Shown one piece after another: positions 8,395 to 16,413 of a stretch of DNA of 64,000 nucleotides (position 1 is its first letter; every line of letters starts with the position of its first letter). The stretch comes from Aliikangiella sp965214955 (GTDB taxonomy: Bacteria > Pseudomonadota > Gammaproteobacteria > Enterobacterales > Kangiellaceae), in contig CBDCCU010000009.1 of NCBI GenBank assembly GCA_965214955.1, positions 558,001-622,000 on the forward strand. Reading direction: 5' to 3'. The position numbers and the translations under genes are program-made. The notes under the pieces are model-generated. The model saw only the letters and a program-made list of their open reading frames with translations, made no database searches and had not been told where the DNA came from.

Positions 8395-9030
8395 ATGACT
8401 GACAAAATCAAACAACTTATCGCATCGAATCAACAATGGGCAGAATCTTTTGCTCAACAAAACCCTGGAATTTTTGAAAAATTAGGCAAGCAACAAAGTC
8501 CTGAATATTTATGGATTGGTTGCTCTGATAGCCGTGTGCCAGCCAATACTGTTGTTGGCTTGCAACCGGGTGAAGTGTTTGTACACCGTAATATTGCCAA
8601 CCAAGTTCACCACTCTGATTTAAACGTATTATCGGTTTTAGAATATGCCGTAGCGGTATTAAAGGTAACCGATATTATTGTATGTGGTCATTATGGCTGC
8701 GGTGGTGTTAAAGCAGCAACGGCTAATATGGAGCATGGTATTGTTGATAATTGGTTAAAAGGCATTAAAGACACTTACCATCAATGCGAACAAGAAATGC
8801 AGAGCATTAAAAATGATGATGAACGAGTTGATCGCTTATGTGAACTGAACGTAATGCAGCAAGTTAAAAATGTTTGCTCTACTTCTATTGTGCAAAAGGC
8901 TTGGTCGAATGGTCAAAAGCTTTCGGTTCATGGTGTAATTTACGGTATTAATGATGGCTTACTTAAAGATCTTAATGTTTCTGTTACTTCAATTGAGCAA
9001 ATGGAAAGTATTTACCAGTTTAAACGTTAA
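8395..9030 (+). CDS. can: Beta-class carbonic anhydrase
   Basis: 211 aa from the ATG at 8395; a TTG one codon earlier is also possible. Zinc ligands are visible: Cys and Asp in WIGCSDSRVPAN (near residues 42-45) and the His and Cys in VCGHYGCGGVKAA (near 98-101). The catalytic Asp-Arg dyad is in CSDSR. It interconverts CO2 and bicarbonate in the cytosol. The length and the LNVMQQVKNVCSTSIVQ segment match Can of enterobacteria. The gene is convergent with cpxA, overlapping by 4 bp at the stops. Confidence 0.95.
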   Translation: MTDKIKQLIASNQQWAESFAQQNPGIFEKLGKQQSPEYLWIGCSDSRVPANTVVGLQPGEVFVHRNIANQVHHSDLNVLSVLEYAVAVLKVTDIIVCGHYGCGGVKAATANMEHGIVDNWLKGIKDTYHQCEQEMQSIKNDDERVDRLCELNVMQQVKNVCSTSIVQKAWSNGQKLSVHGVIYGINDGLLKDLNVSVTSIEQMESIYQFKR

Positions 9031-10412
9031 GTTCTGCTAATTTGCGGTAATGTAATGGTTACTTTTAAACCATGAGGCTCCACATTTTCGGCCTTAATAT
9101 TACCGCGATTTAGTTTTATTGCTCGCTCTGCAATTGATAGTCCTAATCCTACACCACCACTTTGTCTTGAGCGATCATCTTGAGGTCTAAAAAACGGCTT
9201 AAAAATATCTTCTATCATTGATGGCTCAACACCAGCACCATTATCTCTAATACTTAGCTCAACTAGTGTTTGATTACTATTAAGGTTACATTCAATCTTG
9301 CCATTTTCAGGCGTATATTTAATCGCATTGCGTAAAATATTTTCAATACCGCTATAGAGTGACTCTTGATTGCCTTTAATCATCATTTCTGGCGAAATAT
9401 TGGCATTAATGGCAATTTGTTTTTGTTCAGCTTCAAACTCGCATTCATCAATAATTAAGTTAAAAAGCTGGCTCAAATTAATTGATTCTTGCGTTTGATT
9501 ATCTTGTGTATTTTCTAGTTTAGATAAAGATAATAAGCGCTCAAGCATTTCATTCATTCTATTGGCTTCTTGGCGCAGTTTTTCTGCCATTTTAGGTGAG
9601 TTAGAAGACTGATTATCAATCATGCCTATTGCTATTTTTAACCGTGTTAACGGCGAACGCAACTCGTGAGACACATCACTAATTAGCTGTTTTTGAGCAT
9701 CAATTTTATTGGCTAAATGTTGGGCTAGTTGATCAAAATCTTTAGCTAAATCACCAAACTCATCTCGCCTAATTAATAGCTTCGATAACGCTTTGCGGTT
9801 AGAGAGATCTTGTTTTAAATGATTAGTGGCTTGTTGTAGTTTTTGGATCGGTTTTGTAATTAACCATGAAAGCAAAAAGCTTAATGGAAAGCTCACTAAA
9901 AAAATGGTGATAAATAAATTTTTGGTAAAATCGCGAAAAAAATTACCCACTAAATGACGAGAAAAACCGGGCGGTTTGTGTCCTGCATATAGCCATAGCT
10001 TTTCTTTTCGATAGTTAACCTGAATTCCACCCCAAAAATATTCGGGGCCTTTTCTTATCATTTGTGATTGATTAGTGGTTAAAACATTTTCATGAAGTTT
10101 AACTAATAATGGTGGTGGTTTGCGTCTAAAAAAGGGCTTACCATTTTCATTTAAAAAATAATATTGCTTTAACTGAATGGATAAACGTCTTTTAGATTTA
10201 TAGTGGTTAAATGCATGGCTGGCTTTTTTGGCAGTAAGTATCAGATCTTTTTTGGCACGTTCAGGTAAGTTTTCAATATGAGCTTTGTTATTATAAACAA
10301 AAGAGAAAAATAAATTTAAAGTCACTATCACTATTATTGATAGCCAAAACCAAACTAAAATTTTCCAAAATAAAGTTAATCTAAATTGAGAAGGGATTTT
10401 AATCATTGGCAT
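9027..10412 (-). CDS. cpxA: Envelope-stress sensor histidine kinase CpxA
   Basis: 461 aa. A first span (about 14-38) is followed by a periplasmic sensor domain of about 125 residues and a second span (about 165-187). Then come a HAMP linker, a HisKA domain with SDVSHELRSPLTRLKIAIGM (His near residue 248) and a HATPase domain with RNAIKYTPENGKI, DNGAGV and GGVGLGLSIAERA. It phosphorylates or dephosphorylates CpxR in response to envelope misfolding. It overlaps cpxR by 14 bp, so the two are one operon. A cpxP-like gene is divergent. The assignment to Cpx rather than another OmpR-class pair rests mainly on this context. Confidence 0.85.
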   Translation of the reverse strand: MPMIKIPSQFRLTLFWKILVWFWLSIIVIVTLNLFFSFVYNNKAHIENLPERAKKDLILTAKKASHAFNHYKSKRRLSIQLKQYYFLNENGKPFFRRKPPPLLVKLHENVLTTNQSQMIRKGPEYFWGGIQVNYRKEKLWLYAGHKPPGFSRHLVGNFFRDFTKNLFITIFLVSFPLSFLLSWLITKPIQKLQQATNHLKQDLSNRKALSKLLIRRDEFGDLAKDFDQLAQHLANKIDAQKQLISDVSHELRSPLTRLKIAIGMIDNQSSNSPKMAEKLRQEANRMNEMLERLLSLSKLENTQDNQTQESINLSQLFNLIIDECEFEAEQKQIAINANISPEMMIKGNQESLYSGIENILRNAIKYTPENGKIECNLNSNQTLVELSIRDNGAGVEPSMIEDIFKPFFRPQDDRSRQSGGVGLGLSIAERAIKLNRGNIKAENVEPHGLKVTITLPQISRT

Positions 10413-11103
10413 GATCCCAAATTAAATATTGATAGCCATTTCCTCTAATGGTTTTTATTCGCTCACAACTATTTTTGTAAAGCCCAAGCTTTTTCCTAAT
10501 ATTACTTAAATGCATATCAATACTGCGATCAAAGGCTTGTAATTTTTTGCCTAAGCAAATTTCACTGATTTTTTCTTTTGAAACGACGTTACCTGCATTT
10601 TCAGCAAGTAATTTCAATAGATCGAATTCGGTTGATGTGAGTAATAATACTTGCTTATTAACTGTTGCCTGTCGGTTGTTAATATCTAATGCTAAATCAT
10701 TAATGGTAATAATATCTTTAGCAGCAGAGCTTTTTGTCATATTGGTTCTACGTACAATGGCGCGTATTCTGGCAACTAACTCTCTTGGATCACAAGGCTT
10801 GGCGATATAATCATCGGCACCCATTTCTAAACCAACAATGCGATCAAGTTTTTCACCTCTAGCGGTTAGCATAATAACGGGCAATTGCGAAAAATGACGA
10901 ATTTCGGTTAATACATCAAAGCCATTTTTCAGTGGCATCATCACATCAAGGATCAGTAAGTCAAAAGTGTTGGCAGATATTGTATCTACTGCATCTTGCC
11001 CGTTAAAAACAGAAGTCACTTGAAAACCTTCTTGGCTTAAATAGTCTTGCAAAAGTTCGCAGAGTTCTTGATCGTCGTCGGCAATTAAAATTTGAGTCAT
11101 CAT
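10399..11103 (-). CDS. cpxR: Response regulator CpxR (OmpR class)
   Basis: 234 aa. The REC domain has the acidic pocket ADDD near residue 9, the phospho-acceptor in LLILDVMMPLKNGFD (Asp near 54), and Lys in YIAKPCDPREL near 105. The C-terminal winged helix shows LLTSTEFDLLKLLAENAG and RSIDMHLSNIRKKLG, then RIKTIRGNGYQYL. The coding starts with two ATGs; the second (MTQILIADDD) is equally plausible. As a phosphorylated dimer it should bind GTAAA direct repeats such as the box found in the shared promoter gap with cpxP. Confidence 0.88.
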   Translation of the reverse strand: MMTQILIADDDQELCELLQDYLSQEGFQVTSVFNGQDAVDTISANTFDLLILDVMMPLKNGFDVLTEIRHFSQLPVIMLTARGEKLDRIVGLEMGADDYIAKPCDPRELVARIRAIVRRTNMTKSSAAKDIITINDLALDINNRQATVNKQVLLLTSTEFDLLKLLAENAGNVVSKEKISEICLGKKLQAFDRSIDMHLSNIRKKLGLYKNSCERIKTIRGNGYQYLIWDHAND

Positions 11104-11181
11104 TTATGGGTTGTAACTAAATCAGTTGGTACATTGTAATACTAGCATAGCAAATACGGACAAAAGCCTTTATAAACCATC

Positions 11182-11197
11182 TTTACATAAACTTTAC
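11182..11197. promoter_or_regulatory. CpxR box
   Basis: TTTAC-N6-TTTAC on the plus strand, that is GTAAA-N6-GTAAA on the minus strand, the tandem CpxR recognition pattern. It lies in the gap between divergent cpxR and cpxP, just upstream of a TTGACA hexamer at 11204-11209 that points toward cpxP. This predicts CpxR control of cpxP and autoregulation of cpxRA. Confidence 0.7.
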
Positions 11198-11293
11198 ATT
11201 ATCTTGACAGCACTTTGCATTGAAAAAGGTAATCTATCACTGTGTCTTCGAAGAGAAGTTAAACAAAGTTTGGTTTTAAAAGAGGAAATAATC

Positions 11294-11812
11294 ATGAAAT
11301 TAAATCAATTGGTCATATTAGCTGTTTTAGGTGTATCAGCATTAAGTGTAAGCCATGCAACTATTGCAAAAGAAATGCGCGCAGATAGAGGAGGAGCTAA
11401 CCATAGTTATGGAGACAATAGTTATCGAGAGAATAGTTATGGAGAAAAACGCGGTCATCGTAGTAAAAATTTTATCCGACATGCTTTCGCAAAACTTGAT
11501 TTAACCGATGAACAAAAAGCATCAATAAAATCAATAAAGCAGAGCGAAATGCAAAAAAATGAAGCAACCAGAGAGCAGTTAATCGACTTAAAGCTTGAGA
11601 TGAGAAAGCAATTAAAAGCCGACAATGTTGATGAAGCGCAGGTTAAAGCATTATCGGCTCAAGTTTCAGAATTAAAAGCTGACTTAACCATTAGTCGAGC
11701 CAAAGCAAAAAAACAAATGATTGCATTATTAACCGAAGAGCAACAAGCAAAGCTGAAAAAAATGACCGATAAACGACGTGAGCGTATGAAAAAACGTGCC
11801 GAGGTTGAGTAG
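11294..11812 (+). CDS. cpxP: CpxP/Spy-like periplasmic protein
   Basis: 172 aa from the ATG at 11294, preceded by AGAGGA; an upstream in-frame extension is rejected because the Sec signal peptide (MKLNQLVILAVLGVSALSVS) begins here. The mature helical protein has the two LTxxQ motifs of the Spy/CpxP family: LTDEQKASIKSI near residue 75 and LTEEQQAKLKKM near 155, with highly charged helices between. A short repeat in the N-terminal region (NHSYGDNSYRENSYGEKRG) is unusual. CpxP is a periplasmic chaperone-like inhibitor of CpxA. The divergent cpxRA and the CpxR box support the naming. Confidence 0.85.
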   Translation: MKLNQLVILAVLGVSALSVSHATIAKEMRADRGGANHSYGDNSYRENSYGEKRGHRSKNFIRHAFAKLDLTDEQKASIKSIKQSEMQKNEATREQLIDLKLEMRKQLKADNVDEAQVKALSAQVSELKADLTISRAKAKKQMIALLTEEQQAKLKKMTDKRRERMKKRAEVE

Positions 11813-11835
11813 TCGATTTAGGCTCTGTTAAATGC

Positions 11836-12909
11836 TTATAAAATATCGGCAATATTTTTAATATTGTCGATACCTTTGCCTGTTTCTACTAACTGCTTAA
11901 AATCTTCAGCCATTTTATGGCTCGCATCAATCACATCTTGCCAATACTTTATTCGCATTTTTTCATCCATTTTAGAAAAATCACTGCGATCCGAAATCTT
12001 TTTAAAAGGAAGCGAATCAACATGCTCAGCCGATGGGGTTACCACCACAACATTTTCAAAATTACTTAAATTGGCTTTGCGAGACTTTAGTTTTTTATCA
12101 AACCAGCCGGGTTTTATTAAAGGAAAAAAATGGGGGTAAAGTACAAGCTTGTCGTTGTTAAAATGAAGATCGAGGTGATAATCAATAATACCACCATCAC
12201 GATACATACCTTCAGGCGCGCCAGGAATATCTGCAACACCATTAAGTACAATAGGAATAGCACCAGTTGCCATTAACACCTGATGAATATTTTGAGAAGA
12301 CAATGGAAGATATTCTGTTGGCATGTCGTCAAACTGAAAATGCGATGAGGCAAATTTATTATTGCGGGTATAAAAAATAACTCGATCAAAATGCTTAGTG
12401 ATTTTTTCACGCGAAATAGCATTAGAAGCCGCCGCATGGGTTAAGCCTAAACTTTGAATGAGTTTATTTTCAGAACGATTGAACCCTTTGGCTCGAGCAA
12501 CAATAAAATGACTTTGCACAAGTTGGCTATTGGCAATTTCTTCTTCACCTGTTGTGCCTAAAACCTTATCTAGCATTTGCGTGGCTTTATCACTAATTTC
12601 TTGTGCGTCTGGCTTTTTTGAATAAGTTTCTTTTGAATAATGCTGAGCCAATCTTTTTATCGCACCAACCGGATCTTCTTGGGCAAAACAAGCCATTCGC
12701 CATGCACCTGCCGATGAACCAATGGTATAAATGGGAGATTTTCTTTGAGCAAAAAATTCACCAAATAAATAATAGTCTAAGCCAAACAAAGTAAACCACT
12801 TAGGCCCGCCAGATGCACCAGCCATTACATCAAACATGGATTGATGAACGCCATTTTCTTGAATTTGCTGTAAAGCTTTTTCACCAGCATAAATAGAAAT
12901 TGATGACAT
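11836..12909 (-). CDS. Patatin-like phospholipase family protein
   Basis: 357 aa. The patatin catalytic dyad is visible: the nucleophile elbow GSSAG near residue 63 and the Asp in the YRDGGIIDYH motif near residue 238. An oxyanion glycine run, AGASGGPKWF, is near residue 31. It probably acts as an acyl hydrolase on lipids. No signal peptide is seen. The first codons and the upstream leader are present a second time as a decayed copy at 14650-14746 next to apaH, so this gene and apaH were probably direct neighbours before the 12965-14650 segment arrived. Confidence 0.85.
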   Translation of the reverse strand: MSSISIYAGEKALQQIQENGVHQSMFDVMAGASGGPKWFTLFGLDYYLFGEFFAQRKSPIYTIGSSAGAWRMACFAQEDPVGAIKRLAQHYSKETYSKKPDAQEISDKATQMLDKVLGTTGEEEIANSQLVQSHFIVARAKGFNRSENKLIQSLGLTHAAASNAISREKITKHFDRVIFYTRNNKFASSHFQFDDMPTEYLPLSSQNIHQVLMATGAIPIVLNGVADIPGAPEGMYRDGGIIDYHLDLHFNNDKLVLYPHFFPLIKPGWFDKKLKSRKANLSNFENVVVVTPSAEHVDSLPFKKISDRSDFSKMDEKMRIKYWQDVIDASHKMAEDFKQLVETGKGIDNIKNIADIL

Positions 12910-12964
12910 GGTTGCTCCTAAGACTGAATTAATCTATTTCTCAATAGAGTTTACACTAAACATC
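12867..12964. repeat. Direct repeat, left copy, flanking the Fic segment
   Basis: About 98 bp covering the first codons of the patatin-like gene and its leader. It aligns at a constant offset of 1782 bp (one 1-bp indel) with 14650-14746 at roughly 85% identity by eye. The shared core is GGTTGCTCCTAAGA followed by TGAATTAATCTATTT. The pair brackets the Fic pseudogene segment. Confidence 0.85.
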
Positions 12965-12965
12965 T

Positions 12966-13415
12966 ACAGTAAATCAGGTAAATCATTGATTTAGATACTG
13001 GAATCTGGTCATTGCTAATGCTTGCGTGGCAATATTAGTCCTGATGATTTCAGGAACGAGTTAAAGTCGGTTTGGAAAGAGCTAAGTCAGAAGGTAATAC
13101 TTAGAGTAGGCCTAATGTATCACCCAGGCAGGAACAGAAGGTTATCAAACTCAGAAAAATTGGTATGGGCTCGTAAAGTAACTTCTGAAGTTGTTGTTGG
13201 GGTGTTGTTCAGTGACTAGACATACAGTCAAAATGTAGTTAATTATTACAACTGTTGTAATTCAGAAAAGAAGGTTTTGTAAATAGACGTATAGGCAAAA
13301 ATTTAGAATAGTCTTTAAAAACAGCTAGCTAGCTAGCTATTGTGTAATTAATTAGTTAGTGCTAATGTAGATAATAAGAAATATTGAAGTAAATATATGT
13401 AAGTTGGACTTTCAA
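12966..13415. other. Gene-poor left part of the inserted segment
   Basis: No convincing gene is seen. A 65-codon frame at 13022-13219 has a Lys/Arg/Ser-rich product with no recognisable domain and no ribosome site. A low-complexity AGCT run (AGCTAGCTAGCTAGCTA) sits at 13323-13339. The stretch leads into the Fic gene start at 13416 and presumably contains its promoter or the remains of a partner gene. Confidence 0.5.
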
Positions 13416-14561
13416 ATGCCCAATAATAAATCTCAAGAGCTAAAGCTGGTTGCTCCTAACTTTGATTCCTCTCTTACCGATGTCATTATAGAGCTTAATC
13501 ATTTAAGAAAACATGTACTTACATGAACAACTCCGCCTTGGATATTTTTTCAAATCAAACAAATTTTCCATCTTTTAGAGAGTGTGGGATCTGCACGTAT
13601 CGAAGGAAATCGAACAACTATCTCTGAGTATATTGAGCAAAAAATAGAATCGGGGGAAAAGAGTGCCGACAGGTTTTCAGAGATTGCTAATGTTGAGGAA
13701 GCACTAAAGTATATTGAAGAGAACATTCAAATAGGTACAGATATTACTCATAAGTTCATACGAGAACTTCATCAAATTGCTGTATCTGGATTAGAGAGGG
13801 AAGGAGATAAGACTCCAGGTGCATATAGAACTTGGGCTGTAAAAATATCCGAGTCACAACATATGCCACCAGAACATATACATGTTAATTTCATGATGGA
13901 TGAACTTGTGGAGTTCATCAATGAGCCTGCCAGTGATAAATATGAGTTGCTTAAAACTGCAATTGCACACCACCGATTTACTTGGATACATCCTTTCGGA
14001 AATGGAAATGGTCGAGTTGTAAGACTTTTAACCTATGCACTGTTAATCAAGTACGGCTTTAACGTTCAAGATGGAAAGATTCTAAATCCAACCGCAGTCT
14101 TTTGTAACGACAGGGATGAGTATTACAAGATGCTTGCTGGTGCAGATGCTGGAAGCGAAGAAAAAATACTGGACTGGTGTGAATATGTACTTAAAGGAAT
14201 TTTGGAAGAGGTTACGAAAGTAAGCCAGTTAACGGATAACGAATTTACGGTTAAAAAAATTTTAAAGCCGGCATTAGCACATAGTTTGGATCGAGCTATG
14301 ATTACAAATGATGAATATGCCATCCTAAAGATGTCTACAGAGGTAAGAGGGTTTAAGGCTCAAGATGTAAAAGAATTGCTTCCTAATCTAACTTCTCGGC
14401 AAGTAACAAGCACGATTAAGAAATTAAAAGATAATAAGTTAATAACACCTATTGAGAAGAATGGACGAGTCTATTCGGTTTATTTTTTGAATAACTATTT
14501 AATGCGTGGGGTAATGCGAACATTAGAAAAAGAAGAATTTATTCCGCCATTGGACATATAG
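13416..14561 (+). pseudogene. Fic/DOC family protein broken by an in-frame TGA
   Basis: From ATG 13416 the frame reads MPNNKSQELKLVAPNFDSS and so on to HLRKHVLT, meets TGA at 13524-13526, and continues in the same frame as TTPPWIFFQIKQIFHLLESV. That stretch is normal Fic-family N-terminal sequence, where a Gly codon (GGA) is expected, so one G-to-T change explains the stop. Downstream are the inhibitory motif SARIEGN, the Fic motif HPFGNGNGR near residue 190 (Asn where Asp/Glu is usual) and a C-terminal winged helix (LTSRQVTSTIKKLKDNKLI). A GTG at 13584 could restart translation just at the inhibitory motif. Fic enzymes AMPylate or otherwise modify proteins; the state of this one is uncertain. 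Confidence 0.8.
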
Positions 14562-14649
14562 CCTATGAGGGAGTTGCAACTTTAAATACTGTAATCTTAT
14601 TCATGAATGTTTTCCGATAAAATTCTTTCGACAAAAATTACGATCTTCA

Positions 14650-14746
14650 GCTGTAATTTTTTTCACCAACACAAATAGCAATTGATGAAATGGTTGCTCC
14701 TAAGATTGAATTAATCTATTTTTCAACAGAGTTTAAACTAAACAAC
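14650..14746. repeat. Direct repeat, right copy, flanking the Fic segment
   Basis: This is the decayed duplicate of 12867-12964. It contains a remnant of the patatin gene start, in which ATG has become ATT, and the leader. It runs into the last codons of apaH. It marks the right edge of the inserted segment. Confidence 0.85.
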
Positions 14747-15525
14747 TGCTTATCTTCTAACCGTAATGCGGTTAATGTTCCGCCCCAAACACAGCCGGTA
14801 TCTAAGGCATAAATATGATCTTTGCTGGTTTGTCCATTGAGTGATGCCCAATGCCCAAACACAAAATGATAACGAGACTTTTTACGCGGCAATTCAAACC
14901 AAGGGATCAAAGACTTGGGCTGAGTACCAGGTGGTGATTTAACTTTTAGATCAAGCTTTGCGTTTTTATCACAAAATCGCATTCGGGTGAGGGCGTTGGT
15001 GATAAATCGTAATCGCTCTAATCCTTGCAAATTTTCATTCCAGCTATCGGGTGTATCGCCATACATAGCAAAATAAAAGCTCAAAGGGTCGGTTTGCAAT
15101 TGCATACTGACTTCTTCGGCTAATGATTTTGCTTGGCTTATTGACCATTTTGGGTAAAGCCCTGCGTGCGACATAGCAAATTTTAATGATTTATTGCGAT
15201 AAAATAGCGGTTGCTTGGTTAGCCATTTAACCAGTTTTTTACGATTTTCAGCTTGAAAAATATCATCCAAAGTGTCTTTAGGACGACAAAGTGTTGCACC
15301 AGCCTCTGCCGCTAAAAAGTGTAAGTCGTGATTACCTAGTACAACTTTTATTGATTTTCTGTTCTGATAAACAAAATTCAATACTTTTAATGAGTCGGCT
15401 CCACGGTTGATTAAATCACCAGCAAGCCAAAGTTGATCGCTACTGGTGTTAAAATCAATTTTATTGAGTAGTTTTATAAAAGTTTGGTAACATCCTTGAA
15501 TGTCACCAATGGCATAAGTAGGCAT
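14716..15525 (-). CDS. apaH: Symmetrical bis(5'-nucleosyl)-tetraphosphatase
   Basis: 269 aa, typical for ApaH. Metallophosphatase motifs in order are GDIQGC (residues 7-12), WLAGDLINRG, VLGNHDLHFLA near residue 63 and a late FGHWASLNG near 223. It ends with DTGCVWGGTLTALRL, the conserved ApaH C-terminal block. It hydrolyses Ap4A to two ADP in the cytosol and also removes Np4 caps from RNA in other bacteria. The 3' end overlaps the right copy of the direct repeat, so its last residues may derive from the junction. No ksgA/apaG neighbours are present here. Confidence 0.95.
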   Translation of the reverse strand: MPTYAIGDIQGCYQTFIKLLNKIDFNTSSDQLWLAGDLINRGADSLKVLNFVYQNRKSIKVVLGNHDLHFLAAEAGATLCRPKDTLDDIFQAENRKKLVKWLTKQPLFYRNKSLKFAMSHAGLYPKWSISQAKSLAEEVSMQLQTDPLSFYFAMYGDTPDSWNENLQGLERLRFITNALTRMRFCDKNAKLDLKVKSPPGTQPKSLIPWFELPRKKSRYHFVFGHWASLNGQTSKDHIYALDTGCVWGGTLTALRLEDKQLFSLNSVEK

Positions 15526-15614
15526 TGGCTATTTAATCTTAATTAAGTCAGACTATACAATAAAGTTTATCTTAGCCTATGTAGAGATAAAATTGTTTTT
15601 ATTAATGGAATAAA

Positions 15615-16385
15615 ATGTTTGCTAATTCTTCATTAAAAATAGCCTTAGTTACAGGATCTAGCTCTGGATTTGGTTATGCCACTTGCGTAAAACTTGCCGA
15701 AAAAGGCTGGAATATTATTGCAGTTGCTAGAAGGGAGAAGCAGTTACAAGCCCTTCAAAAAAGCCTAGGAGCCGACCAATGCTATATACAAACATTAGAT
15801 ATTACCTCTCAACAACAAATTCGGGCTTTAGCAGAAGATCTTAATAGCCGGTCAATAAATATTGATCTTTTGGTTAATAATGCGGGGCTTGCTTTAGGAT
15901 TAGCACCTGCACAAAAAGCTGACCCGCAAGACTGGTTAACCATGGTTGATACTAATATAAAAGGACTCATGCTAATGACACATAGTTTGCTTCCTAGTAT
16001 GGTAGAAGCAAAGCAAGGGCATATTATCAATATTGGCTCAATCGCTGGAAGTTATGCTTATCCAGGCGGTAATACTTATGGGGCTAGTAAGGCTTTTGTT
16101 GCACAGTTTAGTCGAAATTTACGTGCCGATTTAGCGGGCAGTAATATTAGAGTAACTAATATTGAGCCTGGGCTTGCTGAAACCGAGTTTTCTGTTGTGC
16201 GGTTTCACGGCGATAAACAAAAAGCCGATTCAGTGTATGAAAATTATGAGCCATTAGTTGCAGATGATATTGCTAGAGCCGTTGTTTGGAGCACCGAACA
16301 ACCCGAACATGTTAACATTAATTCAATAGAGATCATGCCAACGTGCCAATCATTTTCGGCATTAAGCTTAAACCCAAAAACTTAA
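15615..16385 (+). CDS. ydfG: SDR oxidoreductase, YdfG-like
   Basis: 256 aa classical short-chain dehydrogenase. It has the cofactor loop TGSSSGFGYATC near residue 13, VNNAGLALG near 90, the Ser of the catalytic set in IGSIAGSYAYPGG, and YGASK (Tyr and Lys) near 156-160. The sequence NNAGLALGLAPAQKADPQDW and the tail resemble E. coli YdfG, an NADP-dependent 3-hydroxy acid (serine, malonic semialdehyde) dehydrogenase. It is divergent from apaH. The symbol is by overall resemblance. Confidence 0.85.
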   Translation: MFANSSLKIALVTGSSSGFGYATCVKLAEKGWNIIAVARREKQLQALQKSLGADQCYIQTLDITSQQQIRALAEDLNSRSINIDLLVNNAGLALGLAPAQKADPQDWLTMVDTNIKGLMLMTHSLLPSMVEAKQGHIINIGSIAGSYAYPGGNTYGASKAFVAQFSRNLRADLAGSNIRVTNIEPGLAETEFSVVRFHGDKQKADSVYENYEPLVADDIARAVVWSTEQPEHVNINSIEIMPTCQSFSALSLNPKT

Positions 16386-16413
16386 AAATAATTAAACACA
16401 ATAGATTAAAACT

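Noticed and set aside
11126..11293. Longer reading of the CpxP-like protein from an upstream start
   Set aside because: It would place the signal peptide in the interior and run through the promoter and CpxR box.
13022..13219. Possible small gene upstream of the Fic pseudogene
   Set aside because: No ribosome site, no domain, and compositionally unremarkable; more likely chance.
13323..13339. AGCT tandem repeat as a recombination or protein-binding site
   Set aside because: Short low-complexity tract with no partner copy in the window.
13524..13526. TGA in the Fic gene read as selenocysteine or programmed read-through
   Set aside because: The family has Gly at this place, no SECIS-like hairpin was seen right after it, and a single base change explains it.
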